DNA of 64,000 nt from Ceratodon purpureus (Eukaryota > Streptophyta > Bryopsida > Pseudoditrichales > Ditrichaceae): the NCBI GenBank assembly GCA_014871385.1, contig CM026427.1, positions 10,044,430-10,108,429 of the forward strand, written 5' to 3'. Shown here piece by piece: positions 48,992 through 62,366 of the stretch. The notes beneath the pieces were generated by a model, which did no database searches, had not been told where the DNA came from, and saw nothing but the letters and a program-made list of their open reading frames with translations. The position numbers were made by a program, and so were the translations under genes. How positions within the stretch are numbered: the first letter of the stretch is position 1; every line of letters begins with the position of its first letter.

Positions 48992-49600
48992 TGTTTAAGT
49001 AAACCCCAAAAAAACGAATAATCTGCATCAAACGACAAAACCCAGATCAAGTAAGTTCTCATCTCGCTAAACGTTCAGAAAATTCTCCATGTACAGCACA
49101 TTCATGCAAACTCCAAAAACCATGTCTCACTTTCACTGCATGGTGAACACTCCAAATTTTCTTATTTTCTCATACATCCGAAGACTACCCAGATACAGAA
49201 TGTAGAAACTAACGACATCGAAGCAGTCACAGCAACCACTCACCTATCCTAACATTCGCAAGATACATATATAGTGGCAGAAAAAAAAGACGAAACGGTA
49301 GAACTTCAGTTAATTCAACTTAAGACTACAAAAACTGATCCTACATTATCCTCTATGGATGGCATTCCCAACATGGTGACTCTCATGACATGAAGAGCGG
49401 AACTTACACATGCACCGAATGCAAAAAGATCCGACAACATACCTGAAATATGGTTATGAGCTAGGATCAAATTCAAAAAAAATCTCCACGCAAATGCACA
49501 AGGTTGAGATCGAATTGCAGTGCTCAGGATGACAAGAGCGCATGCAGGCAATATATTGGGCAGGAATTGGGGACAACGGAGACGTGGGCGAACGATGGGA
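48992..49600. other. Promoter side of the LEA gene
   Basis: No gene seen. C/A-rich around 49020-49260 on the plus strand. The frames at 49315-49866 are shadows of the 11-bp array and its flanking repeats. Confidence 0.45.
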
Positions 49601-49601
49601 T

Positions 49602-49868
49602 TTCCAAGTGGCCGGAGAATGCAAAAGTGCAGTGGTGTGGTGTTGGTGCATGGCAGCCCCACGAAAACCGCTGGAGTATCGCTCGAGTATCGCTCGAGTA
49701 TCGAAGTGATATCGCCGCAGTATTGTCCGAGTATGCCCCGAGTATCACCTCGATGGAGTATGGTCCAAAAGTGGGTTTTGGAAAGAAAAGGGAACTGTTT
49801 GTTTCCAAGTGGCTGGAGACGGGAGAAGTGTCGTGGTGTGCAGCAGTGGTGTATGTGCATGGCCACCC
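49602..49868. repeat. 11-bp-period array, copy 4, between ~60-bp direct repeats
   Basis: The core, 49674-49761, is eight 11-mers: GAGTATCGCTC twice, GAGTATCGAAG, TGATATCGCCG, CAGTATTGTCC, GAGTATGCCCC, GAGTATCACCT, CGATGGAGTAT. On either side lies an imperfect direct repeat: TTTCCAAGTGGCCGGAGAA.. to GTGCATGGCAGCCCCA (49601-49661) and TTTCCAAGTGGCTGGAGAC.. to GTGCATGGCCACCC (49802-49868). Both contain GTG-rich text (AGTGGTGT). This is the most complete copy and may show the true unit of the element. Confidence 0.85.
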
Positions 49869-52800
49869 TACGGTCTCATGCGACTAACTTGCTGCGCCAT
49901 GCTCCCAGATTTGTACAAGCGATGAGATGGGGGTTTGTTCCATCTGCCGATGCACAACACTTGGCTTGTTTCGTTGCGGTCCGTTTTCTCTTCCAATCGG
50001 ATAAGACTACTTCCATCGTCTCTGGCTCTCCTTTGGTCGTTGGTAATCTGAAATCAATCAACAATTATGAGCTACTAATTTGTGAAATAGAGTGGACGAG
50101 GATTTGATTAGGACTCATCGCTACCATGGCCATGACCTTGCTAACTTACTAGAAGAAGGTCCATACACAGTTTAGCTTTAGCTTGAAGAAGCTCTGAAAA
50201 CTTTTTTCAATGGCGCCGAAGTTTGAGGCTTCAATGAGTGAATTGTTGATTTTTTGTGACGCATCCATGGTGACTCGAATTGTGGTACTGAAGACAATGC
50301 AAATTTCTGGAGTGACATTAGTAGAACAATCTTCGGTGACTTGTCTTTTTTATGATTCTTGCTAGTTGTGGACCATTTAGGAATATCACTCCAGTCTGTA
50401 TTCACTTAGTATTTGCAATGGTGTGATAACAGATCTCTAGTGAACATTGAAATGGGTAGTATGCTACGGTGTACGCAGAACATCAACACAATATAGTTTA
50501 TGTTGCTTGGAACTCTAGGTAATGTGGCACCGTATATATCCTTCCCACCCACATGTTTTTCTGAGGATGATTTCTATGTTGCAATTGTGCCCAAGGACGT
50601 GATTCTCGACAGGTTGCACGTTGCAATGACATGTTAATTTCAGTTGTATGCAAGCATCATCAGGTGGTGGACTGTCGAATATCTGGGATTACAAGGAGAT
50701 AGCTTGATCGAGCTTGGATGCTATAGACTAATTAGAAGAAGAAAAATGAAAACATGAAAACCTAGGTTCAGGTTCTGAATTGCGAGCTGAAGCATGTTTA
50801 CATTTATCTGAATTACACAACAACAAGCCTTCCAAATAGGAGTACGGTAAGTAGAAGGTAGTAGATTTGTCTTCATCTTTGGCACAAGGAACATCTCAAG
50901 TATGACTTGTACAATTGGTTATTCCAAATTTGACATCTTCATTTTTTCTAGGAGCTCAAGTGACTTCTTCAAAGTGCAATTAAATATCTTAAGAAATTTT
51001 GTAACATAGGTAGCAAATCCAACGCTTTAATTCATATTTTAAGTCATTGAAGAAGGTGGTAAGTTAAAACTTGTCCAGACCTCGGTATCCTTTCCACCAT
51101 TGGAGACAGTGAACCAGTTTGTAATTAAGCCCAGTGCTTACTACATCGGTGCCGGCACCAAATTATGTGAAAGATCCTGTGAACATCCATTGGATATATA
51201 TTTGCGGAATGGACAGCAGCTTGCAGAGCTTCGGCACTCCAGGCTAACCTGCATATCTGAAATCCTTCAACTGAAACCTTGATTGATCATCGCTGAAGAC
51301 AAAAAAGATTAAGCTTAAGATGATAAACCACGCTGCACCTATTGATCACCTTATGTCCAGTGATAAGAAAGTTCAAGATTGACGATAATTTAGTGCCCAG
51401 TACAATACTGAGGTTAAATAACGTCCTGTAACTCGACCTTCAAAATGTTTAACCTTGTCCTCAACTGAAAAAAGGAGTGAACAGATCACTCATAAGACAT
51501 CCTCTGCAGCGGATTGCACATCGTCACATGTACGTTTTGGCTTCTCTATCACTGTCACTAGTACTTTCTATGAAGAATCACACCACTGTGGATCAAGATC
51601 TGGCTCATTCGCTACTGTGAAAAGTTTAATACAACGTGAAGATAACCCACAAGTTAGTTGTACGTAGCCTACTAAATACAGTTCAAAGCGCTTCTCAATC
51701 ATCAAAGGTCATTGTGCTAAGATGTACGACAACAAAGTAGATCACAGCTTTATGAAGCAAAAGTATTCGTGCTCGGTTTTACATCCTAACCCGACACACT
51801 CAAAATGAGATTCCGCTTTCTTTTCAAACACTTTAATATCATTTTTTGATCCTGCAACTTGCATGCACGATTCAAGTCCCGGCAGCTGGAATTACTCCAG
51901 AGTTAGAAACTCGGATCCCAGGCCCAACCAACTACTACGCCAAAGTTATGCAAACAGGATCATCTCTGTTTAATCAACACTCGAATCAATCAGTACTTCA
52001 CCGCATCACGTCCGAACTCCTGTAGCCAGGTTCGTAAAATGAGACGCGTGATCGTACACCTTCGGAATCATTATTCATGTCAGCTAAAATGCGGTATTGA
52101 AGTCCGTGTGAGGCGCGCGAGGATCATTAGATGCCTCCATAATTTAATGAACGAAGTACACTGCAAAAGTTTGGTTTAGCCTTTCTTGCAACTGGAACGT
52201 GATTTCATTTGGCTAAAGAAATATATTAAAATTAATGGTTCAGCCGGGCCAAAGTACAGAAAAGTTTACTGCGATGATTCTGCAATGAGATGATATCGTC
52301 TTTTAAAGCCTAGGTCGAACTGCAGTGATGGTTTTGTTTTGTTTTGTTTTTGTTTTTTTTTTTTGTCCTTGAAGCAATATCCATTGCAAGGAGGATAAAA
52401 CACAGGCCCTCATCGGGGTACAGTGAAAGTTTTGAGTGTTGACATAGCCCTGCTAGTTTGCAGTCTGTCTGTTTCTTCTTTTTAAGCTAACTGGGCATTT
52501 TTTTTCCTTTTTGTTTCTAGAAAACAAAGTTAACAAAGCTGTTAGACTACAGTACTGTGATGACCCATTCTACCAATTATTTATCAAAGGTGTGAGTTCA
52601 TTAAAGGATGCTATCCGTTGGGTTGACAATTCATGAGAGATAAAATTGGAAGGGACGACCCGGTGCATGTGATCCGGGATTCCGGTCCGCCTGTCGTCCG
52701 CTTCCGGCGTCCGGAGTGTAGTGTACAGTGGCACACGTCACCACTTACAGCAAAATGCCAAAGTGGTTCGCCATAAATTGCGCCTCTACAGGAGCAGCAG

Positions 52801-53527
52801 ATGCTTGAAGCCTTGAGTACGAGTTCTGTGATGCCCCATTTTGTTTCCAAATAAAATAAATAAAATAGTGTGAATATGGTATGTTTGGTTCGGTATTTCA
52901 CCTCACCGCATCTGTTGCTGCGGTGATTCCTCCAACAACGGAGGCCGGATTCACGCAACGTCTCCGAATTCCGGACTTGGTTCTTCATTGTGCTGAGGAT
53001 CCGAATGTGAACGCATCATCTGGAGGGGGAAGTACCATGCGCAACAGTGGCCTCACTGTTGGGGTTCTAAAGAAAGGATTTGCAGTTCCGAGTACATGTG
53101 CGTGACACAGCGTTCGATGCAAAGTGCAGCATCTGTAAGCAGAAATTGTGGGAGAGAATCAAAGATTGCAGGATCAGGGATGTGGTGTAGTATAGCAGGA
53201 AATAATCTAGTCATTTGGAACTTATATACTAGAGGATTACAAAAGGATTATAAATTGGTCATTGAATCAATGAAAATATTCGGAACACAGGCTAATTCTC
53301 GGACTGCAGCTGGCGCAGTCGATCTGACCTAATTTACAGTCTATCTTAGAAGATGGAGAATGTTACTTTGAGGAACCGTCGTCAACAACGGAAGACTCCA
53401 AAGCTAGCATGAATGCTCTTTCAAGAGAGAATGCGAGAGAAAGCATTCGCATTGCAGAGATTTGGAGCATGGTCATGTCGCGGTGAGGTTCCTTGGATTA
53501 CATAAAATGTCGCCATGAATGGTAGGC
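49869..53527. other. Intergenic DNA, no gene seen
   Basis: About 3.6 kb with only short or non-ATG frames. A T-rich (GTTTT)n run lies at 52328-52364. Nothing coding is supported. Confidence 0.5.
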
Positions 53528-55803
53528 CTAGTCATGCAGCATATTGCATTTGCATAACTTTCTGGAACAACTAGGTGCCTTCCAAAGGGAGGTGAAGTTC
53601 ACTGGCTGATTCTTCCACGACAAATTGACGCAATTCGTATTGTGAGAGTAAGAGATGCCATAATGCTCGGATCCGGTGTTCTGCAGCAGCACGGAAACCG
53701 TCTTCTTCGTGTCCTCGCTTATACACATGGGCGCGAATCCCACCCGACGTATTCGACTCATCCAATTGTCGTGGCGGTCATTGCGCTCAATCCTTTCCGC
53801 CCCCTCGCAAGCAATGCCGTTGAGCATTATCATCGCTCCCTCGTACTCAACAATTTGTTGTGCCTCTGGCTCCCTTCCCTTGAAAGCCTTGTGTGTGGAT
53901 TCAAAGAACACCCACCAAAAGGCAACAACCTCTTTGAACCGCGTCAGGAAATTCTCCGAAAGCATGTCCACATCATTTTCGCTGATCACCAGTACACTTG
54001 GCCGCAATGTGGCCATAAATTCCAGAAAGGCGTCACGAGGGCAAAGCTGGCTGGGGTTCGGATTGTGATGAGATTTCGGAGACACCAGATTTGATAGCCT
54101 ATGCAAACGAAACTGACAGCAGACCGCCAAAACCTGTTTTCACAAATCACGAAAGACTCAATGTCAAAATCCTGGGTATCCTAAAATGGAGATCAGCTCA
54201 AGGAGATATCTGTGTCAAGAATTATCGGTCGAAATTCTAGAACGCGAGATTTAGGGTTACATGTTGCGTCTCTTACCTCGCCGTCGTGAAGTTTCAGGTC
54301 TTCCTTCTTAATGGATTCGAGAGGACCCACAAACATTTCGAGCTCGCAGTTCAGACCGAGAACCTTAGCAAAGGTTTCCAGTCGACTCATAAAATCTGCC
54401 GACTCCTTGTCTACTTGGTTGTTTAACATCTTCGCGTCTGCATTTTGATGTCTGATGGTGGTGATCCTCAACTTCGATGGAGGCCCACCTTGCCGATTAG
54501 CGAGCGCGTCGATGAGGATAGGCCACTGTAAGCCTTTGATGATGCCTACATCTACAATATGCAGGTGGCTCTTCCCTGCAAAAACCTCCAGGAGCGTCTC
54601 GTTGGTCACCGTGTACGCGACTTGGTGCCACAAATTGAATTCATGGAAGGTCACCAAAGCGCGGTGCACTGCCTTGGGACCCAGAGTCTTCTCTTGGTGA
54701 TGGAAAGGCCTCATCCACGTCGCAGCTGCCTCTTTCCCTCCCGTGATTTTGCAGAAGAGCGCCTTGAGGCCGTAAGCTGCGAGTCTCTGATTCCCATCGC
54801 CCGTGAACGATGCCAACTCGTTCAACACCCACATGAGATGCTGCGTACGCCCTATGTTCCTGCTGGCTATGGCAGCGGCGCAGAGGTTCAGGAGCTGCTC
54901 GGCCCATCGCGAGTCGCCAGGAATTTGACGAACTTCCATGGGTTGGAGCACATCAATTGGCCCGTGCCCCCACGCAAGCCTCTCCATCTCTTCGCGCTTT
55001 GCTTCATCTGGAATTATGACCGTCGACTCTGATTTATGAAGCCACTCGTACATCATCTTCTCTCGTGCAGCGTGACCTGCCCCCATTTGAGCCATCTCGT
55101 GAGCCACCTTATACAATTCAGCGGAGTTACTTGAATAAGAGCTCGACCTGCGCTTCTTGTACGGAACGATCTCCTGGAGAGAGTCTTCATCGGATTCGTC
55201 TCCCAAGCTGATGCTCGTGACGCCGTCGGACAAAATCTCTATGGCCAGCTCGACAGAGTCAGCCTCGCTGCTCACGAATTCCAGCTCTTGCTCATCCTCG
55301 GCGTCACGGTGCCCTGATGAATCTCCAGTTTCCTGGACCGTGAAGTGTGCAGAATCGCCATTGGAAGTGGGAATTGCATCTGCGTGTGGTTGATGATGTG
55401 TTCTCATGAGAGGGAGCTGCAGCATGTCTGCTGCACTTATGCTTACCGTCTGCCCTTCACTGTGAGGATCCTCCACCTCCCGCAAGTATCGTGCAAGGTC
55501 ATGGTCTAATTGAGAGCGGCTTTGAGAAAGCACTGTGGGCGCCTCTATCCCGGACCAAAGATTCACATCGTAGCCCACACCCGTCTCGTCCTCATCGGCA
55601 AGCCTAAACCTATAGGGATCGTCAAGGCCCACTCCTGCCGCTTCTTGAGCATCAATAGAGTCATCGAACCAATGCGTCAAACCCTGACCTTCCCAGTCAA
55701 TGTTCGGCGCGAATGTACTCTCGTGGGCGTTCGTTGTTGGCGGGATGCCGAAGAGGTCATCGTCGTCTAGGAATATGTTGACAGATTCTTCCTTGTGATC
55801 CAT
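53528..55803 (-). CDS. GRAS-domain transcriptional regulator
   Basis: Two exons: 55803-54277 (GACGGCGAG|GTAAGA) and 54133-53528 (AACAG|GTTTTG), phase 0, 710 residues. The junction rebuilds the classic GRAS text LHDGEVLAVCCQFRLHRLSN. Residues 1-280 are an acidic, Ser-rich variable region with KKRR near 216. LHRI: AEQLLNLCAAAIASRN from ~301. VHIID: LHIVDVGIIKGLQWPILIDA from ~414, followed by a second Leu-rich stretch. PFYRE-like: RFKEVVAFWWVFFES. RVER: ERIERNDRHDNWMSRIRRVG. SAW: VNLSWKNQPVNFTSLWK, near the C-terminus. Subfamily unsure: PPSKLRITTI and the ..TSLWK end recall the NSP1/SCL29 and SCL32 groups rather than DELLA, as the DELLA motif is absent. GRAS proteins act in the nucleus with DNA-binding partners. 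The same-strand stop after 54193 is within the intron. Confidence 0.9.
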
Positions 55804-57109
55804 TGTCTACTTCAGAAACGCATTTGCCAGTCTGAACTTACTCTACATTCAGCAAATCATGCCAGCAAATGTCCCACCTCAGCGACGTTCATAACACCGA
55901 ACTTCCAAACGTCCAAGTCCGCCTTTAGGCAATCCGAATTCTGCCACGGTTAAGGCGAAACGTCTTAGTACATTGTACAAAGAAAGAATACGTTTCAGCG
56001 ATAAAATGATCCTGCTCACGAGCATACACTCTATCTAGAAACATTATCAATTCTACAGATTATGCCTCCTTAATCCGGCAACTGAAGATCAAGGTTCAGA
56101 AACCCCAAACCCTAGAGGCTAGAGCTAGCAGCTTTCAAATCATTCATGGATCCACACAACTGTATTCAGGATTCGGCACTGGCAAGCCTAAAAAAGGCAT
56201 TCATGAAGACATTGGTTGTGACAAGACACTAGCGACGAATAATTGAGAATCTAGCAATCATAAACAAACCAGGACAAGGAATGATTCCAGAAGCCAACCC
56301 CGATCTAGGCCTGAGTTTGATGCAAGACATCAAAGTAACAAATGTATCAAGTAGTGCGCGGCACATGTATAGAGATTGTAACAAAGAGAAGACCCCCAAA
56401 AGTGACGGGAAAACAAAAAACTGTCAACAGCATGGTATGCAAAAAAAAACGTAGAAAACCTGTGCCAGAACTTGAGACATCAAAAAATGCCGCCGCAGGA
56501 GCACCTCGTTCACTCTCCCGACGCCTACGCTGCCGACAGAAATCAGAACATGCTCACCAATGCCTCGAATCTCAAACCCTTCGCACGACTCGTTCAATGA
56601 GCTCTCACGCCCCACTCCCTCACAACCTCACCATACCATATCATCGCCTACTTCGCAAACACACTCGCACCAATTCTCCACAACCCCACTATTCCATCCA
56701 ATCCTATCCAGTAGTAAACCATTCTAACCAAACGGAGCCTCATCAACAGACCCCTCTATCAACCATGATCCTCAAACCTCACCTCCCTCCATACCAATCA
56801 TCACTTCCACTCAATCCCCCCACCTCTCTCCCACTCTCAGAAAACTCCCTTAAACCTTCACCTCCAACAACTTAGCACTCACCTCCACATCCTCAAAACC
56901 ACTACTTTCGACGCAACCAGTCGCTTCAAACCACTCAAGATCACAGTCAATCATGCCAACTTCACACCGATCCCTCCCACAAGATGCGATCGAATCTAAC
57001 ACCTTGTCCACTCATCATCAAACAACTTACAAACATCTAGTAACAGTCTCGGAGTCACAACCACGGCTCCGAAGCTCCCAACCTTTCAACCCATCTCATC
57101 TCAGGGAGA
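55804..57109. other. Promoter of the GRAS gene and intron-like DNA
   Basis: 55804-56200 should carry the GRAS promoter. 56340-57100 is C/A-rich on the plus strand (G/T-rich on the minus), like first introns of other genes here. A minus frame around 56424-56615 ending in GGCACAG|GTTTTC is coding-like but could not be joined to anything. Confidence 0.35.
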
Positions 57110-57690
57110 TTACGACTCAGTTTCAAACCGTTCTAGAAAACCAGACTGATTCAGATTCATCAAGAGTGCTAGCTGGTCCAGTAAGTTACCTCCGGAAGTG
57201 AGGAGAGAGAGGCAGTCTGATTGCTGTGGCGCAGGCAGCCTGGGCCCAGGCAGTCGGCAGGAGAAGGCTAGCCTTGCGAGGCTGCTGCTCAACAGTCTTT
57301 GTTTGGAAGCTATTTCCAGCGCTGCTAATCTGCTCCAAGGCTCCTGCTCCTCCGTCACCATGACACAGGTCTCCGGATGTCGCCCCCTTTCGCTGAGTTC
57401 TCGCTACACATGTATTGATGACAGACAAGTTGACACCATCCCAAACTCCCACAGTCACCATTCAACAGTGTTTCCGCAAAGTGTTGAATATTGCCCTTGA
57501 AAGTAAGGGTAAAAAAGCAGCCTTGCACTTGATCGAAGTTGCCAACCAAAAAAGGATTAAAAAATCGACCTTTAAAACATGCACTTCCGGAGGCTCTTTT
57601 GGTTCTCCGGAAATAGATCAGTTTCCCAAACTCATCCGGATTCGCGTTCGCTGCCTTTCGGCCCCACTTTTGCACCACTTTCTCCGCCAT
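57110..57690 (-). CDS. Candidate 5' part of an unrecognised minus-strand gene
   Basis: Two ATG-led stretches look coding. One starts at 57690 after a purine-rich leader (GAGAGAGATAGAGAGAG) and reads MAEKVVQKWGRKAANANP, then KLIYFRRTKRASG, to a weak donor AAAG|GTCGAT at 57570. The other starts at 57361 and reads MVTEEQEPWSRLAALEIA to a strong donor TCCGGAG|GTAACT near 57187. They may be alternative first exons of one gene, or only one is real. No family recognised; downstream exons were not found before the GRAS gene, which leaves room for a short gene only. Confidence 0.35.
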
Positions 57691-57750
57691 CGGATCTCAG
57701 ACTCTCTCTATCTCTCTTGCTCTCAATCGGAGTCTGCAAAAGCATACTAG

Positions 57751-60273
57751 GCTAGTCTAGATAGATATCTTCAACAATACTATCATGACTTGGTTGATTC
57801 CGGAATCGTCCCCGCTTCTGTCGCATGTTTCGAAGCTTGTGTGTATGTGAAAGGGTGGGTTGTGTAATTTTATAATGGTGCAATCGGAATCAGAATCATG
57901 ATCTTTTTTTTCGTGATCTTGTTGTGGTGATCTTCTCGCATGGTGAGTTGAAAGTTAATAAGTGTTTTGTATGGTTACTCTTTTGCAATGAAATTCCGTT
58001 TCATTTGTTTCCAAAAAAAATAAAAATTAATAAGTGAATCAGTTATGTTCTATGTTGTTGTTGTTGTTAGAAGTGGTTTTTTTGTTTATGATTCATGAGC
58101 GGAACTGTGTTGTTTAGGATGTGTGGTTACTGCACCTCATTAACCGATGTTATGTACATGTAGAATTGGGAGGGTGAAATGTAGCCAGTGTGTGCAGAAA
58201 CGTAGACTTCATGGGTGCTTCTCTTGAACTCCCACTATGGGTGTATAAAGGGTGTGGAATCACAACCCTAAGGTGAAAATAATGGGAGACCCGTAATCAA
58301 AAGTTGACATCTGAAATTATAGGGATTTTTGAAATAAAGAAAATGTTGGATGCAAGGTAAATGATTTGAAGTCTAGTGGTAATGGCACATCGTGGCCTTT
58401 TTTTTTAAAGAAGACTGCGAAAGGTGTTCAAACCAAAGGCCCAGCATGTGGCGGTACAAGACATTGCGCCTCCAAGTAATTCCAAAATCAACATTTGGAA
58501 TCTTGGATTAACTTGTGATTCACTACTAGACCACCGCTCTCCGCTTTGTAGGTTTATATACTCATAGTGGAGGTTTAACAACATAAGCAAGCCTTTTTAA
58601 ATAGCAAAACATTGCAAAATTGCATTCAAAATTATATTTAAAGAAAGAGTTGCTACTTTTTGCCACCAATGCTTCTAAAATCTGAACAAATTTACCAAAA
58701 AAATGAAATCTAGATGATTCGTATATCTTGGATGAAATCTAGAGTACAATATAGATGACAATGTTTTCTATTGCTACACTTCCGACACTTAACAATTGTT
58801 TACAGCTTAAATAAAATGGGAAAAGAGGGGCTGGTTCATAGGATGAGGAAGGAAGTGAGTACAAATGGGTTATTATTGATGTTGAATTTTTTTTCAATTA
58901 ATGTTTGAGAGATGCCCCCGATACCAGGGGATACTCAGGCGCTCATCCAGTGAAATGGAGAAGAGGGCTGCTTGTAGCTAAGTTTGAAAATTGTAAAGCC
59001 TATTGAAGCTTTCCTTGCAGAAGTTAAAATGAAAGAATTCTCTTTTGTATAGCTTCAAGATTGATCTTTCTAGATGGGCAGCGGTATCAACTTTTGATGA
59101 AGGTGCGCATAGTTTTAAAGAATGTGGCCCCATGATCCCAGATTCAGTGCAAGGAAAGTTTGAAAGGAAATGCAGTCTGGGAAATTCTGGAAGGGCCCAT
59201 TGGCTCTGTAAAAGGTTTAGGACACTATTCCCTAAGTTCAAATCGTTCAGCATAACTGTACTTGCAAATATGAAAAGTATCTATGGATAGAACATCAAGT
59301 CTGTTTTGGTATTTATAAGAAATGTCCTATTGGATTTTTGCAATGAATTATTGACTTGAACTTTTGTAGACTTTTGTATTTGTTAGTAGATTAACCAATT
59401 TTCATGCGCACATCATTCATCGATAACTTTTTTAATACTATTATATCTATTTTCTAATTGAGTACATAGATGATTGGATTGAGAATTAAGGCATACACAC
59501 CCATGACCGATAATGAACCCATGACTGATATGTAGGCTTCCTCATTGCAGAGCAATGGAAAACCAATGACCGATAATTGATGAACACTAGAATTAGGATG
59601 CATCCTCCAATAGAATGCCTTTGTGAGAGTTATGGACATGTTGTTGTTCACTACTCTTGTTGTTGTCGGTCATTGGTACACCTATATGTCAGCATGGGTC
59701 AGTGCCACTTTTGAACAAAAAAAAAATTGCAGTAATTTGAATTTTACTAAATTAATTTTGAAAAAATGCTCATTTTTCATGAACCATATGATACTACGCA
59801 CGAAAAATAACTCCTTATTGAAAATCCAAGAATTACTATGCTAAAATGCTTAAGTTATTGGTCATAGGCGTGTATACCTTAACCCCTCCTTGATTGTGAC
59901 CATTTCTCACCAAAACATTTCAAAAATTATCATTTCTAAAGTAAAAGTGAAAAACCAAATATGAAGTTTTTTTTGTTTTTTTTTTCCATTTCTAATTGTA
60001 AGATCTTATCTTAAACTTCTACACAATATTACGCTAAGAAAATCAATAAATTTGAGTACATGGATGAGAAATTCATGGAACTATTAGAAGTAAGAAACAT
60101 TATCTTTTTTTATACTTTCCATATAAGATTAGCATGCTTTGACTTCTCTTTGTGTTTATATTTTGTACTACAGAAGTTAAAGGATTTATACTGATGGCTG
60201 CAAGGCATAGAATGTGTGTGCAAGTAGAGTGACTATATCCAGGCCAGAATTCATGGCAAACTTCATTACCTTA
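57751..60273. other. AT-rich intergenic DNA, no gene seen
   Basis: Short frames only. A small (TTG)n run lies at 58058. AT-rich around 58600-58900 and 59700-60200. Confidence 0.55.
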
Positions 60274-60483
60274 AGTGTTACCAGGGTTGTTCATGGGACA
60301 TAAGGACCGGTCCGTCCGTCCGGTCCGCTCGTCCGTCCGTTAAGGGTCATGGGAGGTCCGTTTGACCAAGACTTACGGTTGACCATCCAAATGGTGAAAT
60401 GGGAGTTACCTTGGCCACCTAGGATGCCACGCGTCTGACATGTCACCAAATATTCCACATATAGAGTTGACACGGGGATGACG

Positions 60484-60800
60484 TGGCTAAGAGGAAGGGC
60501 GCCAACGCCTAGGGGGAGGGGGGCGCCAGCATCTTGGGGGGGGGGGGGGGGGCGCGAGCTTCTGAGGGGGGGGGCCAGAGCTTCTAAGGGGGGGGGGGGC
60601 GCGAGCTTCTGAGGGGGGGGGGGAGGGCAAGTGCTTCAAGGAGGGGGGGCCAACGCTTCTAGGAGGGATGGGGGGGGCCAGAGCTTCTTGGGGGGGGGGG
60701 GGCGGGGGCGCAAGCTTCTTGGAGGGGGGCTAGAGCTTCCGGGAGGGGGGGCCAGAGCTTCTTGGAGGGGAGGCCAGAGCTTCCGGGAGGGGGGGCGCGA
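60484..60800. repeat. G-rich array, left arm of the foldback element
   Basis: Repeated units of about 20-30 bp with AGAGCTTC or CGAGCTTC followed by G runs of 5 to 18. The counterpart is the C-rich array at 62805-63215. Such runs can form G-quadruplexes. Frames through it give Gly/Arg- or Pro/Leu-rich artefacts. Confidence 0.85.
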
Positions 60801-61002
60801 GGTTATGGGTTTAAGGTGATTCTGGAGAACGGGGCATACAATTAATATTTTATTTTTTTCCGTTCCATTACAAAAATAGCAATAAAATTTTATTCTCCAC
60901 AAGAATACATAGCTGTCAAAAAAAGATTTATTACGATTTTGCAAACGTGTAAACAAAGCCATATAGGCAATCAAAATGTTACATATGCAATTCACTATGG
61001 TA

Positions 61003-61239
61003 CTACAATGTGCCTCTAAAACAACTATCGGGAGCTTTGAAGTTGTAAGGGGGACTCATCAAATCATCCACAACTCTTGCAAGTGATAGCCTCATCGTGG
61101 GGTCTTCGTTAAGCAAGCCATTCAACTTCGTTGAGAATGCAATCATTGACATTGTATCCTTGAAGAGGTATGGGCATTGTTCGTCCCTCCATATCATCTT
61201 TGCCAAATAGCCTACCAAAAATGCATTAGATTGCTCCAT
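61003..61239 (-). pseudogene. Captured gene fragment, left-arm copy (kinase C-terminus-like)
   Basis: 78 codons from an ATG in GGATGGAGCAATC to a stop: MEQSNAFLVGYLAK, then NEDPTMRLSLARVVDDLMSP, PYNFKAPDSC. The N-E-D-P-x-x-R-x-S-x-x-x-V-x-D-L pattern is like the end of subdomain XI of plant protein kinases, so a kinase fragment is the best guess, at low confidence. It is identical in protein to the copy at 62367-62603. It lacks all catalytic motifs. Confidence 0.4.
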
Positions 61240-62366
61240 CCTGGAACTCTAAATTTTATATTATAATCCCCTTTCTCTTCCAATATTAATGTTTCATCTC
61301 TTAATGTTTTGTGCATACCTCCCTCTGTAATGATTCATTTATTTATTTCTCTTCCAACCTTGTTCCACTCTATACTATTTTTTATTTTTTTTTCCCTTTA
61401 TCTTTCAATATTAATATTTGTTTTTTTATTTAACTCTTCCATTTATTTTTAATTGTATATTAGAGCATTGTTTGTTTCTTCCGTACTAAATTGATTAATT
61501 ATTCAAATTTTTATTTCTCTTCCAACCTTCTTCCATCCCATGCTATTGATTTTATATTATCCCTTTCTCTTCTGATTTTAATGTTTGTTTTTTTGTTTTT
61601 TTTTTAATCTCTACCATTTATTTTTAATTCTATGTTAATTCATTGTTTATTTCTGGCATACTTCCTTTCATAATTATTTATTTCTCTTCCAACCTTGTTC
61701 CACTCTATACTATTTTTTATTTATTTTTATCTCTTCTATTTATTTTTAAACATAAAATGAAAAATAAATGGAAGAAATGAAAATAGATCGAATTTTAATA
61801 TTGAAAAAGAGATAAAAATAAAGAAAAAATAGTATAGAGTGGAACAAGGTTGGAAGAGAAATAAATAATTATGAAAGGAAGTATGCCAGAAACAAACAAT
61901 GAATTAACATAGAATTAAAAATATTTAGATAATTAATTGATTTAGTACGGAAGAAACAAACAATGAATTAACATAGAATTAAAAATAAATGGTAGAGATT
62001 AAAAAAAAAACAAAAAAACAAACATTAAAATCAGAAGAGAAAGGGATAATATAAAATCAATAGCATGGGATGGAAGAAGGTTGGAAGAGAAATAAAAATT
62101 TGAATAATTAATCAATTTAGTACGGAAGAAACAAACAATGCTCTAATATACAATTAAAAATAAATGGAAGAGTTAAATAAAAAAACAAATATTAATATTG
62201 AAAGATAAAGGGAAAAAAAAATAAAAAATAGTATAGAGTGGAACAAGGTTGGAAGAGAAATAAATAAATGAATCATTACAGAGGGAGGTATGCACAAAAC
62301 ATTAAGAGATGAAACATTAATATTGGAAGAGAAAGGGGATTATAATATAAAATTTAGAGTTCCAGG

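Noticed and set aside
49504-50107. Open frames of 127 and 195 codons over the 49-kb repeat
   Set aside because: The 11-bp period and flanking repeats keep several frames open on both strands; the peptides are periodic and lack any domain.
54455-55770. Plus-strand and alternate frames across the GRAS gene
   Set aside because: Shadows; only the minus frame carries the GRAS motifs.
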